Source: Sphingomonas sanxanigenens DSM 19645 = NX02 (lineage in GTDB: Bacteria; Pseudomonadota; Alphaproteobacteria; Sphingomonadales; Sphingomonadaceae). Taken from it: 64,000 bases of DNA. The translations under genes were made by a program, and so were the position numbers. Where the stretch lies: positions 62,001 through 126,000 of the forward strand of contig NZ_CP011450.1 of the NCBI RefSeq assembly GCF_000512205.2. The letters are read 5' to 3'. Below the pieces are notes generated by a model, which was given only the letters and a program-made list of their open reading frames with translations, searched no databases and was not told the DNA's origin. Positions 11,076-19,918 of this stretch are shown here, one piece after another. Numbering within the stretch: position 1 is the first letter of the stretch; each line of letters begins with the position of its first letter.

Positions 11076-11810
11076 ATGAACTTCATACCGTGTGAAGACT
11101 GCGCGCTTCGCCGGTTGGCGCTGTTCAAGAAGTTTACAGCGCCCGAGCTCAGCTTTGTGCGCGCCCTCAAGAATAATCAGATCGATGTTCCTGCGCGCCG
11201 CGTGATCATCGAGCCTGGGCGGTTCGCCGGAAAGCTGTACACGCTGTATGCGGGATGGGCATATCGCTATAAGCTTACACCAACCGGGCAACGACAGATC
11301 ATCGACATTCTGCTGCCGGGTAGCCTGATCGGTCTCCAACAGTTGATGCTGGGCGATTCGGAGAGCGGTGTCGAAAGCCTAACCCCCGTGACGCTGTGCG
11401 TGTTGACAGGGCGCAGTATCGACGAGCTGTTTCAGCGGCACAGCCACCTCTCCGAGGCGATGGTCTTCGCGCTCATGGAGGACCAGCGCCGCGCCGATCG
11501 CCGCATGGCGCTTGTCGCGAAGCAGAATGGCGCTGAACGCCTAGCCTACTTCCTCCTTGAGCTTGTAGATCGCCTCGTTGCGTTGGACCTCGGGCAAGAT
11601 GCGATGTCGTATTTCCCGCTTCAGCGTCGCCATCTGGCTGACCTCCTCGGCTTATCTGAAACCCATGTCAGCCGCTCGATGCAGGAACTTCGCCGCGGCG
11701 ATCTGGCAGCGATCGCAGCGAACTCGCTCGTGATCCGCAACCGGCAGCTCATGATCAACCTTTCGGGCTATACACTGTCGACTCGGGAGCACCCTCGCCT
11801 TCTGCTCTGA
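11076..11810 (+). CDS. Crp/Fnr family transcriptional regulator (second)
   Basis: 244 aa. The N-terminus MNFIPCEDCALRRLALF has a CxxC pair, and a further Cys lies near residue 109 (VTLCVLTG); the four-Cys set of FNR is incomplete. Effector domain (LYTLYAGWAYRYKLTPTGQRQIIDILLPGSLIG) and C-terminal helix-turn-helix (RRHLADLLGLSETHVSRSMQEL). The recognition helix reads SETHVSR and differs from the first regulator, so the two may not share a site. It follows the first regulator by 89 bp in the same direction. No CTGA box was seen directly upstream. Confidence 0.87.
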   Translation: MNFIPCEDCALRRLALFKKFTAPELSFVRALKNNQIDVPARRVIIEPGRFAGKLYTLYAGWAYRYKLTPTGQRQIIDILLPGSLIGLQQLMLGDSESGVESLTPVTLCVLTGRSIDELFQRHSHLSEAMVFALMEDQRRADRRMALVAKQNGAERLAYFLLELVDRLVALDLGQDAMSYFPLQRRHLADLLGLSETHVSRSMQELRRGDLAAIAANSLVIRNRQLMINLSGYTLSTREHPRLLL

Positions 11811-11879
11811 TCATGTGTGATATGCCGTTGCCGGGAGTGGGACAGCTTCACCAGAACCGTCGCAATCGCTTGATTGGCT

Positions 11880-11908
11880 CCGCCCGTGGGCATGCAGCCC
11901 ACGGGCGG
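11880..11908. terminator. Bidirectional terminator hairpin
   Basis: A perfect 12-bp stem (CCGCCCGTGGGC / GCCCACGGGCGG) with a 5-nt loop between the convergent ends of the second crp/fnr gene and hsp20. No long T tract on either side. Confidence 0.7.
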
Positions 11909-11914
11909 GCACCG

Positions 11915-12427
11915 TCACGCCTGACTCGAATTAACGGCGATGCGGCGGACGCTCTCGGCGGCAGACGCCGACTTCGGCACCGTGACGGTGAGAACGCCGT
12001 TCTTGAACGTGGCGCTTGCCTTTTCCTGCTCGATACCCTTGGGAAGGCCGATGCGGCGCTCGAAGCGCCCGTAGCTCCGCTCGGAGTAACCCCGGTCCTT
12101 GTCCTCGACCTCCGACTTCTTCTCGCCACGGAGCGTGAGGACGCCTTCCTCGACGATGACTTCCACGTCCTTTTCGTCGAGTCCGGGGAGTTCGGCCGTG
12201 ACGCGGATTTCCTTGTCGGTTTCAGCAAGCTCAACGCTCGGCGCGAGGAGCCCTCGCTCGACGCCGGCAAGCGCCGGCACGCCGAAGCCACGGAAGACAT
12301 CTTCGAACAGGCGGTTCACTTCCCTGTGCAGCGAGAGCACCGGGTCGCTCGCAGCGCCCGCGGCGCTGACCTGAGCAGGAACCTTGTTCTCCTGACGGCT
12401 CCAGGGGATCAGATCACGAATGGACAT
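11915..12427 (-). CDS. Small heat-shock protein Hsp20
   Basis: ATP-independent holdase, 170 aa. Alpha-crystallin domain about 60-155 with VELAETDKEIRVTAELPG, ERSYGRFERRIGLP and the FKNGVLTVTVPK box; an IxI/V-type C-terminal anchor (RRIAVN) is present. The N-terminal arm is short and begins MSIRDLIPWSR. The start at 12427 has AAGGAG 9 nt upstream. Transcribed alone; it ends at a strong hairpin. A CTGA box lies 235 bp upstream but is better placed for the divergent kinase gene. Confidence 0.93.
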   Translation of the reverse strand: MSIRDLIPWSRQENKVPAQVSAAGAASDPVLSLHREVNRLFEDVFRGFGVPALAGVERGLLAPSVELAETDKEIRVTAELPGLDEKDVEVIVEEGVLTLRGEKKSEVEDKDRGYSERSYGRFERRIGLPKGIEQEKASATFKNGVLTVTVPKSASAAESVRRIAVNSSQA

Positions 12428-12655
12428 GGCATCTAACTCCTTCTTCGAACAGCGTCATCGCGGAGCCGCCGACATGCCTGGCACGCTGACTAAAAGCTGG
12501 GTGGCCGCTCGCCTCAGGCTGAGCGCCCCGGCGCGTGATTGCGCCGTTTCGCCGGCTAAGGCACAAAACCCTCCACGCTACTTTGGGTCTTCCAGTCATT
12601 CCGCCGAGGCGGCCGGTGGCAAGCTTCATCGGTAAGCGCTCCGGGCAGGCTAACA

Positions 12656-12669
12656 CTGATTTAGCTCAG
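12656..12669 (+). promoter_or_regulatory. Crp/Fnr-type box upstream of histidine kinase gene
   Basis: CTGATTTAGCTCAG. On the plus strand TATGCT begins 23 nt past the box, a good -10 for an activator bound at -41.5. The centre is 88 bp before the ATG at 12751. The gap 12428-12750 otherwise holds only the hsp20 leader. Confidence 0.7.
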
Positions 12670-12750
12670 CCCCCGATTGGCGCCGGTCGCGATATGCTCC
12701 GGCATGGCATGGCGACCGAAGCTTGGCATCCGGCGACCGAAGGAGTGGTC

Positions 12751-13491
12751 ATGGACATCACGACTGTGTTGAGCAGCCCGGCCGATCGGGTAGTTCGCGA
12801 AACCGACATGCTGATGCGTGGAATGGCGCACGACTTGGACAACATGCTGGCGGTGATCGCCTCCGGTCTGGTCTCGATCGAGCGCGGAGCGGATCAGCAG
12901 CAGCTGGCGCGCCTCGTAGCCGGAATGAAGCACGCGATCCGGAATGCCGCCGCCCTGGCCGACGATATCGCGGAGCTCAGCACCGATCGCGGCGTGACGA
13001 CCGAGCGGGTTTCGGTTGAAGCGCTGATCCGCGGGATGGAGGCGCAGGCCAGCACCATTCTGGGAGACGGCGTGGACTTTCGGACAGAGATCGCGCGTGA
13101 CCTCTGGCCGGTCCGCGTCCTCCCCAATTATCTCCAGTTTGCGCTCTTCAATCTTCTGGCGAACGCCGCCGACGCGATGCCAAAAGGTGGCGTGCTGGTC
13201 CTGCGAGCCTTCAACACGTTCCGAAGCACGGCGAGCCCTACAGGCGCAGCGGGCGACTTCGTTCGGCTTGAAATGGTCGATTCCGGTGAAGGAATCGCGC
13301 CCGACGTTCTGACCCGCGTTTTCGATCCGTTCTTCACGACGAGGCAGTCGCTCAAGAGAACCGGACTCGGGTTGGGCCAGGTCCGACGGTTCGCGACCCA
13401 ATTTGGCGGTGATATCGCGGTCGAAAGCGACCAAGGCGCTGGAACCCGAGTCATCCTGCACCTGCCGCGAGCAGCCCCGGGCAGGTCCTGA
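12751..13491 (+). CDS. Short sensorless histidine kinase
   Basis: 246 aa from the ATG at 12751 (AGGAG 6 nt upstream); a longer frame to 12535 would read through the regulatory box. The phospho-acceptor motif MAHDLDNMLAVIASGL resembles the AHDFNNLL box of hybrid kinases. The ATPase domain has N box NLLANAADAM, G1 DSGEGIAPD, FDPFFTTRQ and G2 GLGLGQVRRF. There is no sensor, membrane or receiver domain, so signal input must come from a partner. A possible partner is the N-terminal pseudo-receiver or the receiver of the hybrid kinase at 29958. Confidence 0.85.
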   Translation: MDITTVLSSPADRVVRETDMLMRGMAHDLDNMLAVIASGLVSIERGADQQQLARLVAGMKHAIRNAAALADDIAELSTDRGVTTERVSVEALIRGMEAQASTILGDGVDFRTEIARDLWPVRVLPNYLQFALFNLLANAADAMPKGGVLVLRAFNTFRSTASPTGAAGDFVRLEMVDSGEGIAPDVLTRVFDPFFTTRQSLKRTGLGLGQVRRFATQFGGDIAVESDQGAGTRVILHLPRAAPGRS

Positions 13492-13511
13492 CCCGATATC
13501 ACCGCCAAAGA

Positions 13512-13552
13512 ACGCGGCCGCCCTTCCCGTCGCAGCCGCGCTGCGGCCGCGT
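13512..13552. terminator. Possible terminator between convergent genes
   Basis: 10-bp inverted repeat ACGCGGCCGC / GCGGCCGCGT with a 21-nt loop, between the ends of the kinase gene and the SDR fusion gene. No T tract. Confidence 0.35.
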
Positions 13553-13580
13553 GTCACGAGTCCTGCCGCGCCTGCCCTGG

Positions 13581-16040
13581 TCAGGCAATCAGGCGGTTCC
13601 ACGACCCGTACTGCGCTGACACCTCGCCTCTCCGGAGGGCGAGACCGATCAACGCAAGACCTAGCAGCACATAATATGCCGAATGCAGAGTCTCTGCGCC
13701 GAAAGCGAATGGCGTGACACAGAGCGCCGCGCCAATGGGGATGAGCAGGAAGCGGACGGAGCGCGCGACCTCGGCGGCGGCTATCGAGATCACGGTCAGC
13801 GCCAGTGATCCGAGCAGGTGATCCCAATCCGCAATCGGCGGCGCTGCGCCGAACGTGACCCGCGTGAACAAGAGCGATGCCGCCAGCGCGGCCGCAATGG
13901 CCAGGTTCCAGGGCAGGCTCACGCCACCGATCGCCACGTCCTTCACAATCGCGCGGGCCGGTCGGTCGAACTCGTCAGGCACATCACCAGCCCCGCCCTC
14001 GTCCGTGTCCCCGAACAGGAAGACCCGAAGCACATTCTTGCCTGCCCGTGCACGGCGGCGAAGGAACTGGCCGACCGCCACCAGTTCGTCCAGCGAGTAG
14101 GGTATCTGGATCAGCATCGCCGCGGCGCCGATCAGCGCCAGCGTGCTCCAGGTGCCGATCCAGATCGGCTGGATGATGATGAAGAAGATCGAGACAATCC
14201 CGAGCGGGGCGATCATCAGTCCGAACAGAAGCACGAGCCACGGCATGGTCCGCCAGCGCGCGCGCGACCCGACGATTCCCGTGAGGATCTCGAGGCCGTA
14301 GGTGTAGCCGCCGAGCGCGGCATCGGAAACAGGCCATGCTTCCGAGACTTCGCTGGTGATGATCTCCTCGGTGCCGTTGCGCGGGTCGTCGACGCTTCCC
14401 AGAAAGAAGGGCTCCCAGACGTCGGACACATAGCCGAGCTGATATGCTGCGAGGTAACGGGAGACATAGAGGCCGATCAGTGCAAGGGCGATGATCGGGA
14501 TGCGCTGGGTCCAGCTCGACGGATTATACGTCCACCCCTGAGGCACCTGCGGACCGGTCACTCTCGCCAGAGGTGACGGCCCCACTTCGGGCTTTGTCCC
14601 GACGGCAAAGCCGAAGATCAACATACCCACCAGCGTGTCGGAAAGGTATGCTGTTGGATTGTCGGTCCAAAAGACAAACGGCGCTGCCATCACGACAGCG
14701 CCTATCGCGGCTGATATCCATCGCGCCCAGGGTGCGTGCCAGCTCAGCGACAGCGATGCGAAGACGATCAGCAGCGCGCCGGAGACGATCTCGGTCCATC
14801 GGAGCAGAGGCTCGGCTACTCCGATCAGCGGCGGCTGAGTGAGCAGCCAGGTTCCGAGCATGAAGTTTACGAAATGCGCCCAGCGCGTCTCGGAATGCTC
14901 CCTCCGGTAGCGCTCGTCGCTCGCCCTCCTGACCTCCTCAGGATGTTTGCCCAGCGCGGCGGCCTCGGCGAGATCGTGCGGCGGCCGGAGACCGTTTCTC
15001 TTGTACCAAGCCAGAGGATCGCGCTTCAGCGCCGCGATCATCTTCGGGAGCTCATCCTTGAGGCGATGATGGGGTCGCCAGCCCAGCAGTTTCTCGGCGC
15101 GGCCGATATCCAGCGCGTAATGGTCATCCGCAAGCCGGATCATGAAGGGCTTGATGAACGGCTTCTCACCCTCGTCGATTGCGTCGGGGACGACGGGCTC
15201 GAGCTTATCCTGAGCCCAGACACCGACTGCCGCCACCGGCTTTGGTACTCGCAACGTCGGCCAGTCCTCGATGCCGTGGATGAGATATCCGATCTCGTCT
15301 TGCAGCGCATCATACCCCAGCGCTTCGGGCTCGCCGACCAGGATCTCCGCATCGGGCGGCAGCGTATCCCGGCGTTGAACGGCGAGACGGACAGCTTCTA
15401 CAAGATCCTCGCGATGGACCATGGACTGGCCCACTAGCGGCGAGCCCGAATAGAAGAAGCTCTCGAACTCGCGCTCGTAAATCCGGGCTATCTGATTGGA
15501 CAGCGTGGGCACCGCCGACTCCTCGTCGTACACGCCGGCGAAGCGCAAGATCGCATAGGGGATGGAGCCGTGTTCTTCGCGGATTACCTCTTCGGCCAGC
15601 GCCTTTGACTTCGGATAGGCCCAACGGGGATCGATCGGCCAGCTCTCGTCGATTTGTTCGCCCGGCGCGCACGGCGCGTGCACGAGCATCGTGCTTGAAT
15701 AGACGAACTGTTCTACTTCGAAGTCCTGCAACGCTCGCAGGAGCCGGCGCGTGCCCTCTACATTGACCGACCGGTAGAGCGGATGTTCCTTGCCCGTGAA
15801 GTCGAAGTAGGCCGCCAGGTGGATCACCGACGCCACGCGTCCACCCTGGCTTGCGCGAATCTGCGCCAGGGCATCGAGCACAGATTGGTCCGAAGCAAGA
15901 TCGACCTTGATCACCGGGAAGGTCAGCGCCTCTGCTTTGAGATCGAGGCCGACGATCCGGTAATCCGCTGAAAGCACAGCCGCCACCGAACGTCCAAGAT
16001 TGCCCGTCGCGCCGGTGATGATGACAAGTGGCTTATCCAT
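13581..16040 (-). CDS. SDR dehydratase fused to a polytopic membrane domain
   Basis: 819 aa. Residues 1-330 are an extended short-chain dehydrogenase: GATGNLG nucleotide motif near 10-16 and catalytic YPKSK near 142-146. Residues about 380-490 are hydrophobic and resemble an SPW-repeat pair (HFVNFMLGTWLLTQPP). Residues about 520-690 resemble a vitamin K epoxide reductase-like membrane domain, with IGTWSTLALIGAAAMLIQIP near 630 followed by a DELVAVGQFLRRR helix; the two cysteines usual at this place are Ser and Ala. More membrane helices follow. Function unknown; it could couple a soluble NAD(P) oxidoreductase to the membrane. The box at 16305 has a fitting -10 on this strand. Confidence 0.75.
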   Translation of the reverse strand: MDKPLVIITGATGNLGRSVAAVLSADYRIVGLDLKAEALTFPVIKVDLASDQSVLDALAQIRASQGGRVASVIHLAAYFDFTGKEHPLYRSVNVEGTRRLLRALQDFEVEQFVYSSTMLVHAPCAPGEQIDESWPIDPRWAYPKSKALAEEVIREEHGSIPYAILRFAGVYDEESAVPTLSNQIARIYEREFESFFYSGSPLVGQSMVHREDLVEAVRLAVQRRDTLPPDAEILVGEPEALGYDALQDEIGYLIHGIEDWPTLRVPKPVAAVGVWAQDKLEPVVPDAIDEGEKPFIKPFMIRLADDHYALDIGRAEKLLGWRPHHRLKDELPKMIAALKRDPLAWYKRNGLRPPHDLAEAAALGKHPEEVRRASDERYRREHSETRWAHFVNFMLGTWLLTQPPLIGVAEPLLRWTEIVSGALLIVFASLSLSWHAPWARWISAAIGAVVMAAPFVFWTDNPTAYLSDTLVGMLIFGFAVGTKPEVGPSPLARVTGPQVPQGWTYNPSSWTQRIPIIALALIGLYVSRYLAAYQLGYVSDVWEPFFLGSVDDPRNGTEEIITSEVSEAWPVSDAALGGYTYGLEILTGIVGSRARWRTMPWLVLLFGLMIAPLGIVSIFFIIIQPIWIGTWSTLALIGAAAMLIQIPYSLDELVAVGQFLRRRARAGKNVLRVFLFGDTDEGGAGDVPDEFDRPARAIVKDVAIGGVSLPWNLAIAAALAASLLFTRVTFGAAPPIADWDHLLGSLALTVISIAAAEVARSVRFLLIPIGAALCVTPFAFGAETLHSAYYVLLGLALIGLALRRGEVSAQYGSWNRLIA

Positions 16041-16304
16041 GTGTGCTCACCCCGATCTGTCTCGTGTTGGCCTCACGGCCACGCCGACCTAATCCCAACC
16101 GCGACGCCGGCGCATGGCGCGAGCACATCTGCCGCACGAGCTGAACGTCGGGGCGACGCAAGGCGCCGAGCCCGAGCGCCCACCTGGCCCTTCGGCCGTC
16201 ACGCACGGCGGCACGCGCTACGCCATTCTACCCTTCGTCTGGGCATCACCTGGTTCCGGAAGGCCCGGCGCGCAGCTCATACCTTAACTCTCGTCGAGCT
16301 CGTC

Positions 16305-16318
16305 CTGAGCTATGTCAG
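16305..16318. promoter_or_regulatory. Crp/Fnr-type box between SDR fusion and cls
   Basis: CTGAGCTATGTCAG. On the minus strand TATGAG begins 23 nt past the box (toward the SDR fusion, with a leader of about 230 nt). On the plus strand the corresponding hexamer is only GAAGCT. The gap 16041-16685 also holds the small ORF below and nothing else recognisable. Confidence 0.6.
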
Positions 16319-16367
16319 GGCCGCGCCACCTTGCCGGTGGGAAGCTCGCTCCTTCGAGGAGGTGATT

Positions 16368-16457
16368 ATGTGCGAGTTGATCTTAACGGGCGCGGCTCGC
16401 GTCATCCGGAAGCGGCAGCAGCGGTTCGTGTACGAGGACGCCGGCCCGCCGGCATGA
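16368..16457 (+). CDS. Possible 29-aa small protein upstream of cls
   Basis: ATG at 16368, stop TGA at 16455-16457. The product starts MCELILTGAARVIRKRQQ and ends DAGPPA; basic, no membrane segment. A strong GAGGAGG lies 7 nt before the ATG, the best ribosome site in this gap, and the ORF is 50 bp below a Crp/Fnr-type box. It could be a real small protein or a leader peptide for cls, 228 bp downstream. Confidence 0.4.
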   Translation: MCELILTGAARVIRKRQQRFVYEDAGPPA

Positions 16458-16685
16458 GGCGGCACCGTGCGCAACGCGCCAAGTGGTCTCCCAGCCCAGC
16501 ATGCTGATCGACCAAACGCCCATGGACCGAACCGAGCCGATCGCCTCCCACACGACTTTAGCCTCTCTGGACCTCCACAAAGAATGCGTCGGGAGGCACG
16601 CTCCGCAAAAGGCGTTCACCCGCGGCCGCGATGTCAGGATCGGATCACTTCGCAACACGGCTTCCTCATCGCCAAAGGCGATGAG

Positions 16686-18107
16686 GTGAACCTGGGCGTC
16701 GCTCTCGAGTGGCTGGCCGTCACAGCGCCTTGGGCGATCCGTATCGGCGCGCTGATCGTTGTTCCCTTCCGCCGGTCGCCGGCTGCGACGCAAAGCTGGC
16801 TGCTCCTCTTCTTCGTGGCGCCGTGGCTCGGCCTCGTCCTCTATCTGGCGATCGGCCGGCCATCCCACCCTCGATGGCGTCGCCAGCGCGTCGCGCAACT
16901 CTGGCCGATCATTGACCGGGCGGTTTCCTGCATCGACCGGGTCGCCCGGCCGGCCGAGCTGCCGCTCGTCCAGGCGTCAGCGGCTTCCCTCGTTAGCGGG
17001 ATCGGCCGCATGCCGCTCTTACAAGGCAATGAGGTCGACTTCCTGACGGACTACGACGCGACGATCGATCTCCTCGTTGAGGATATCGGGCACGCCGAGG
17101 ACCATGTCCACCTTCTCTTCTACATCTTCGCCACGGACGCCACCGGCCAGAAAGTGATCGCCGCGCTGCGCCAGGCGGCGCTGCGCGGCGTCAGGTGCAG
17201 GGTCCTGGTCGATGCGATCGGATCGCGCACGTGGGCCGCCCGCATCGAGCGGGAGCTGCGGCCCGCAGGCGTCGAGGTTCACGAAATGCTGCCGATCCGC
17301 GTCCTCGGCCGCACCACGCGCTTCGACCTGCGCAATCACCGCAAGATCGCGGTAATCGACGGACGGATCGGTTACACCGGGTCCCAGAACATCATCGACT
17401 CCGATCAGGGATGGGGCTGGCCAAACCGAGAGGTGATGGTTCGGGTCCGAGGGCCGGTTGTCGGCGAATTGCAGGCGGTCTTCGTGGCGGACTGGTTCCT
17501 CGAGACGGAGAAGGAGCTCGCCGACGGACATCTCTACCCCCCGGCGGACGACGCGGGCAGCAGCCTCGGGCAAGTTCTGCCGAGCGGGCCCGATCTCGAG
17601 CATGGGGGCATCGACGAGCTTTTCGTTGCCCTCATCCACTCAGCTCGACAGCGTGTCCTGATCTCCACTCCCTACTTCGTCCCGAGCGAGCCCCTCCTGC
17701 AAGCGTTGCAGGTGGCGATCCTTAAGGGAGCCGAGGTCCACCTGCTGTTGTCCGGCCGCTCTGATCATCCGCTCGTACACCTCGCCCAGCAGTCGTACTA
17801 TTCCGAGCTGCTGTCGGCCGGTGCGGTGATCCACCTGTTCCAGCCGGGCTTCCTGCACGCCAAGCATATGAGCATCGATGAGGCAGTCGCCGTCGTCGGA
17901 TCGAGCAACGTCGACATGCGATCATTTGCCCTGAATTCGGAGATCAGCCTCGTCCTTTACGACCGCGAGGCGACACTTACCTTGCGCCAGATCGAGCGCT
18001 CAAGGCTGGAACAATCCGTCCCACTGAGAGCAAGCGACTGGGAGCGCCGCAATCTCGCGCGCAAGTGTGCCGAGAACGTAGCGCGGCTCTTCAGCCCGTT
18101 GTTGTGA
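16686..18107 (+). CDS. cls: Cardiolipin synthase-like phospholipase D
   Basis: Makes cardiolipin by phosphatidyl transfer at the inner membrane. 473 aa from a GTG at 16686 (AAAGG 8 nt upstream), the usual Cls length; the longer frame to 16467 has no signal of being coding. Two N-terminal membrane helices (about 8-28 and 36-55) precede two phospholipase D repeats, with HKD motifs HRKIAVIDG (about 217) and HAKHMSIDE (about 391), the second with an Asn-containing SSNVDMRSFALNSE tail. Cardiolipin enrichment is a known membrane-stress response. It precedes kefB by 52 bp and is probably co-transcribed with it. Confidence 0.88.
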   Translation: MNLGVALEWLAVTAPWAIRIGALIVVPFRRSPAATQSWLLLFFVAPWLGLVLYLAIGRPSHPRWRRQRVAQLWPIIDRAVSCIDRVARPAELPLVQASAASLVSGIGRMPLLQGNEVDFLTDYDATIDLLVEDIGHAEDHVHLLFYIFATDATGQKVIAALRQAALRGVRCRVLVDAIGSRTWAARIERELRPAGVEVHEMLPIRVLGRTTRFDLRNHRKIAVIDGRIGYTGSQNIIDSDQGWGWPNREVMVRVRGPVVGELQAVFVADWFLETEKELADGHLYPPADDAGSSLGQVLPSGPDLEHGGIDELFVALIHSARQRVLISTPYFVPSEPLLQALQVAILKGAEVHLLLSGRSDHPLVHLAQQSYYSELLSAGAVIHLFQPGFLHAKHMSIDEAVAVVGSSNVDMRSFALNSEISLVLYDREATLTLRQIERSRLEQSVPLRASDWERRNLARKCAENVARLFSPLL

Positions 18108-18159
18108 TCTGCTCGGACCAGCTGAGCCGGAGTGAGAACGAGACTTTGCTATTGATGGA

Positions 18160-19860
18160 ATGACCATGCACCATGACGCACCATTAATCGCCACGATTGT
18201 CGCCGGCCTGGTCGCTGCTTTCATCGCAGGGACCGTGGCGCACCGGCTCAAGATATCCCCGATCGCGGGCTATCTGCTCGCTGGCGCCTTCGTCGGGCCG
18301 TCGATGCCCGGCTTCGCGGCGGACCCGGAAATCGCATCGCAGCTTGCCGAGATCGGTGTCATTCTCCTGATGTTCGGCGTCGGCCTGCACTTCTCGCTGC
18401 GGGATCTCCTGTCAGTGAAAAAGATCGCGGTCCCTGGAGCGTTGATCCAGATCGTTGTCGCAACGCTATTCGGCATGGCGCTGGCCTGGGCGCTCGGGTG
18501 GCGCGCTGGCCAGGGCCTAGTCTTCGGTCTCGCGCTATCCGTTGCGAGCACTGTCGTCCTAGTGCGGGCTCTTCAGGTGCACAACCTCGTCCAGACCGAT
18601 CAAGGCCGCATCGCGGTGGGCTGGCTGGTCGTCGAGGACCTGGTGATGGTGCTGGCGCTGGTGCTTCTGCCGTCCGTAGCCGCCATCCTGTCGGGCACAT
18701 CGGCGAACGCGGGCGCCGCTGCCGCGAGCGCCGTGACCACTACGCTGCTGAAGGTGGCGGGCTTCATTGCGCTGATGCTCCTCGTGGGCCGCCGCGCGAT
18801 GCCGGCAGTCCTTCACTGGGTGGCCGATACCGGTTCCCGCGAGTTGTTCCGTCTGGCAGTACTCGCGATCGCCCTTGGCGTTGCCTTCGGCGCCGCGCTC
18901 GTCTTCGACGTCTCGTTCGCTCTCGGCGCCTTCTTCGCCGGCATGATCCTGGGTGAAACCCAGCTCAGCCGGCTCGCGACCGAGGAGATCCTCCCGTTCC
19001 GAGACGCCTTTTCCGTCCTGTTCTTCGTTTCGGCCGGCATGCTGTTCGACCCAGCGGTGATCCTCAATCAGCCGATTGCGCTTCTGGCGACGCTCGCCAT
19101 CATCCTGGTCGGCAAGTCCGCGGCTGCCTATGCCATCGTCCGATCGTTCGGATATCGTGACCAAACCGCGATCACGATCTCGGCAAGCCTGGCACAGATC
19201 GGCGAGTTCTCGTTCATTCTTGCCGGCCTTGGCGTCAGCGCCGGCCTTCTGCCTCCCCAGGGCCGGGACCTGATCCTCGCGGCCGCTATCATCTCGATCT
19301 TCCTTAATCCCCTGCTCTTTTCATTCGTAACCAGGCAGGGGGTTCGTCCACTTCGGCACGCCGGCCCTGCGGAAGGATCTTCAGAAGAGCCGGCGCCCGA
19401 GCAGGGCCCGCCCCCTGGGCATGTGATTATCGTGGGCTATGGCCGAGTCGGCCGCTTCATCGCTGCAACGCTCGGGGCCTCGGGATACGCGCTGAGCATA
19501 GTCGAGGACAGCAGAGAGGCCGTGCAAGCAGCGCAAGCGGAAGGGCTGCGCGCCGTCCAGGGTAACGCCACCGAAGCTTCCATCCTCACGCGGGCCGGCA
19601 TCACCGGGGCATCGACGCTGCTGATCGCGATCCCTGAGGGGTTCGAAGCCGCGATCATCGCGAAGCGTGCCCGCGCCATGAACCCGGACCTGCGCATCAT
19701 CGCGCGTGCCCATTCGGAGGCGGAGGTGGACCACCTGCAGGCGATGGGTGCTGACGCAATCGTCCTGGCGGAGAAGGCAGCAGCAGCCAAGATGGCGGCG
19801 CTGGTCTCAGAAGCGGAGTCCGAGGATGTCGACGGACTCGCTCACCTGGTGGAGAGCTAA
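18160..19860 (+). CDS. kefB: KefB/YbaL-type cation:proton antiporter with RCK domain
   Basis: 566 aa. Residues 1-395 are a CPA2 transporter domain of about 12 helices (start MTMHHDAPLIATIVAGL, then SPIAGYLLAGAFVGP and EIGVILLMFGVGLHFS). A TrkA-N domain follows from about residue 415 (HVIIVGYGRVGRFIAATLG) and binds NAD(H) or nucleotides to gate transport. Overall closest in layout to YbaL. In the gammaproteobacterial stress locus a KefB homologue supports oxidative and heat tolerance. The adjacent antiporter gene of the same superfamily is broken, so this is the only intact one in the window. Confidence 0.9.
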   Translation: MTMHHDAPLIATIVAGLVAAFIAGTVAHRLKISPIAGYLLAGAFVGPSMPGFAADPEIASQLAEIGVILLMFGVGLHFSLRDLLSVKKIAVPGALIQIVVATLFGMALAWALGWRAGQGLVFGLALSVASTVVLVRALQVHNLVQTDQGRIAVGWLVVEDLVMVLALVLLPSVAAILSGTSANAGAAAASAVTTTLLKVAGFIALMLLVGRRAMPAVLHWVADTGSRELFRLAVLAIALGVAFGAALVFDVSFALGAFFAGMILGETQLSRLATEEILPFRDAFSVLFFVSAGMLFDPAVILNQPIALLATLAIILVGKSAAAYAIVRSFGYRDQTAITISASLAQIGEFSFILAGLGVSAGLLPPQGRDLILAAAIISIFLNPLLFSFVTRQGVRPLRHAGPAEGSSEEPAPEQGPPPGHVIIVGYGRVGRFIAATLGASGYALSIVEDSREAVQAAQAEGLRAVQGNATEASILTRAGITGASTLLIAIPEGFEAAIIAKRARAMNPDLRIIARAHSEAEVDHLQAMGADAIVLAEKAAAAKMAALVSEAESEDVDGLAHLVES

Positions 19861-19872
19861 TCGGCAATGATT

Positions 19873-19918
19873 CCGTCGCTGAGCGCCGCCTTCATGCAAG
19901 GGCAGTTTCCAGCGACGG
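19873..19918. terminator. Possible terminator between convergent antiporter genes
   Basis: 9-bp inverted repeat CCGTCGCTG / CAGCGACGG with a 28-nt loop in the 59-bp gap between kefB and the broken kefC-like gene. Weak, because the loop is long. Confidence 0.3.
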
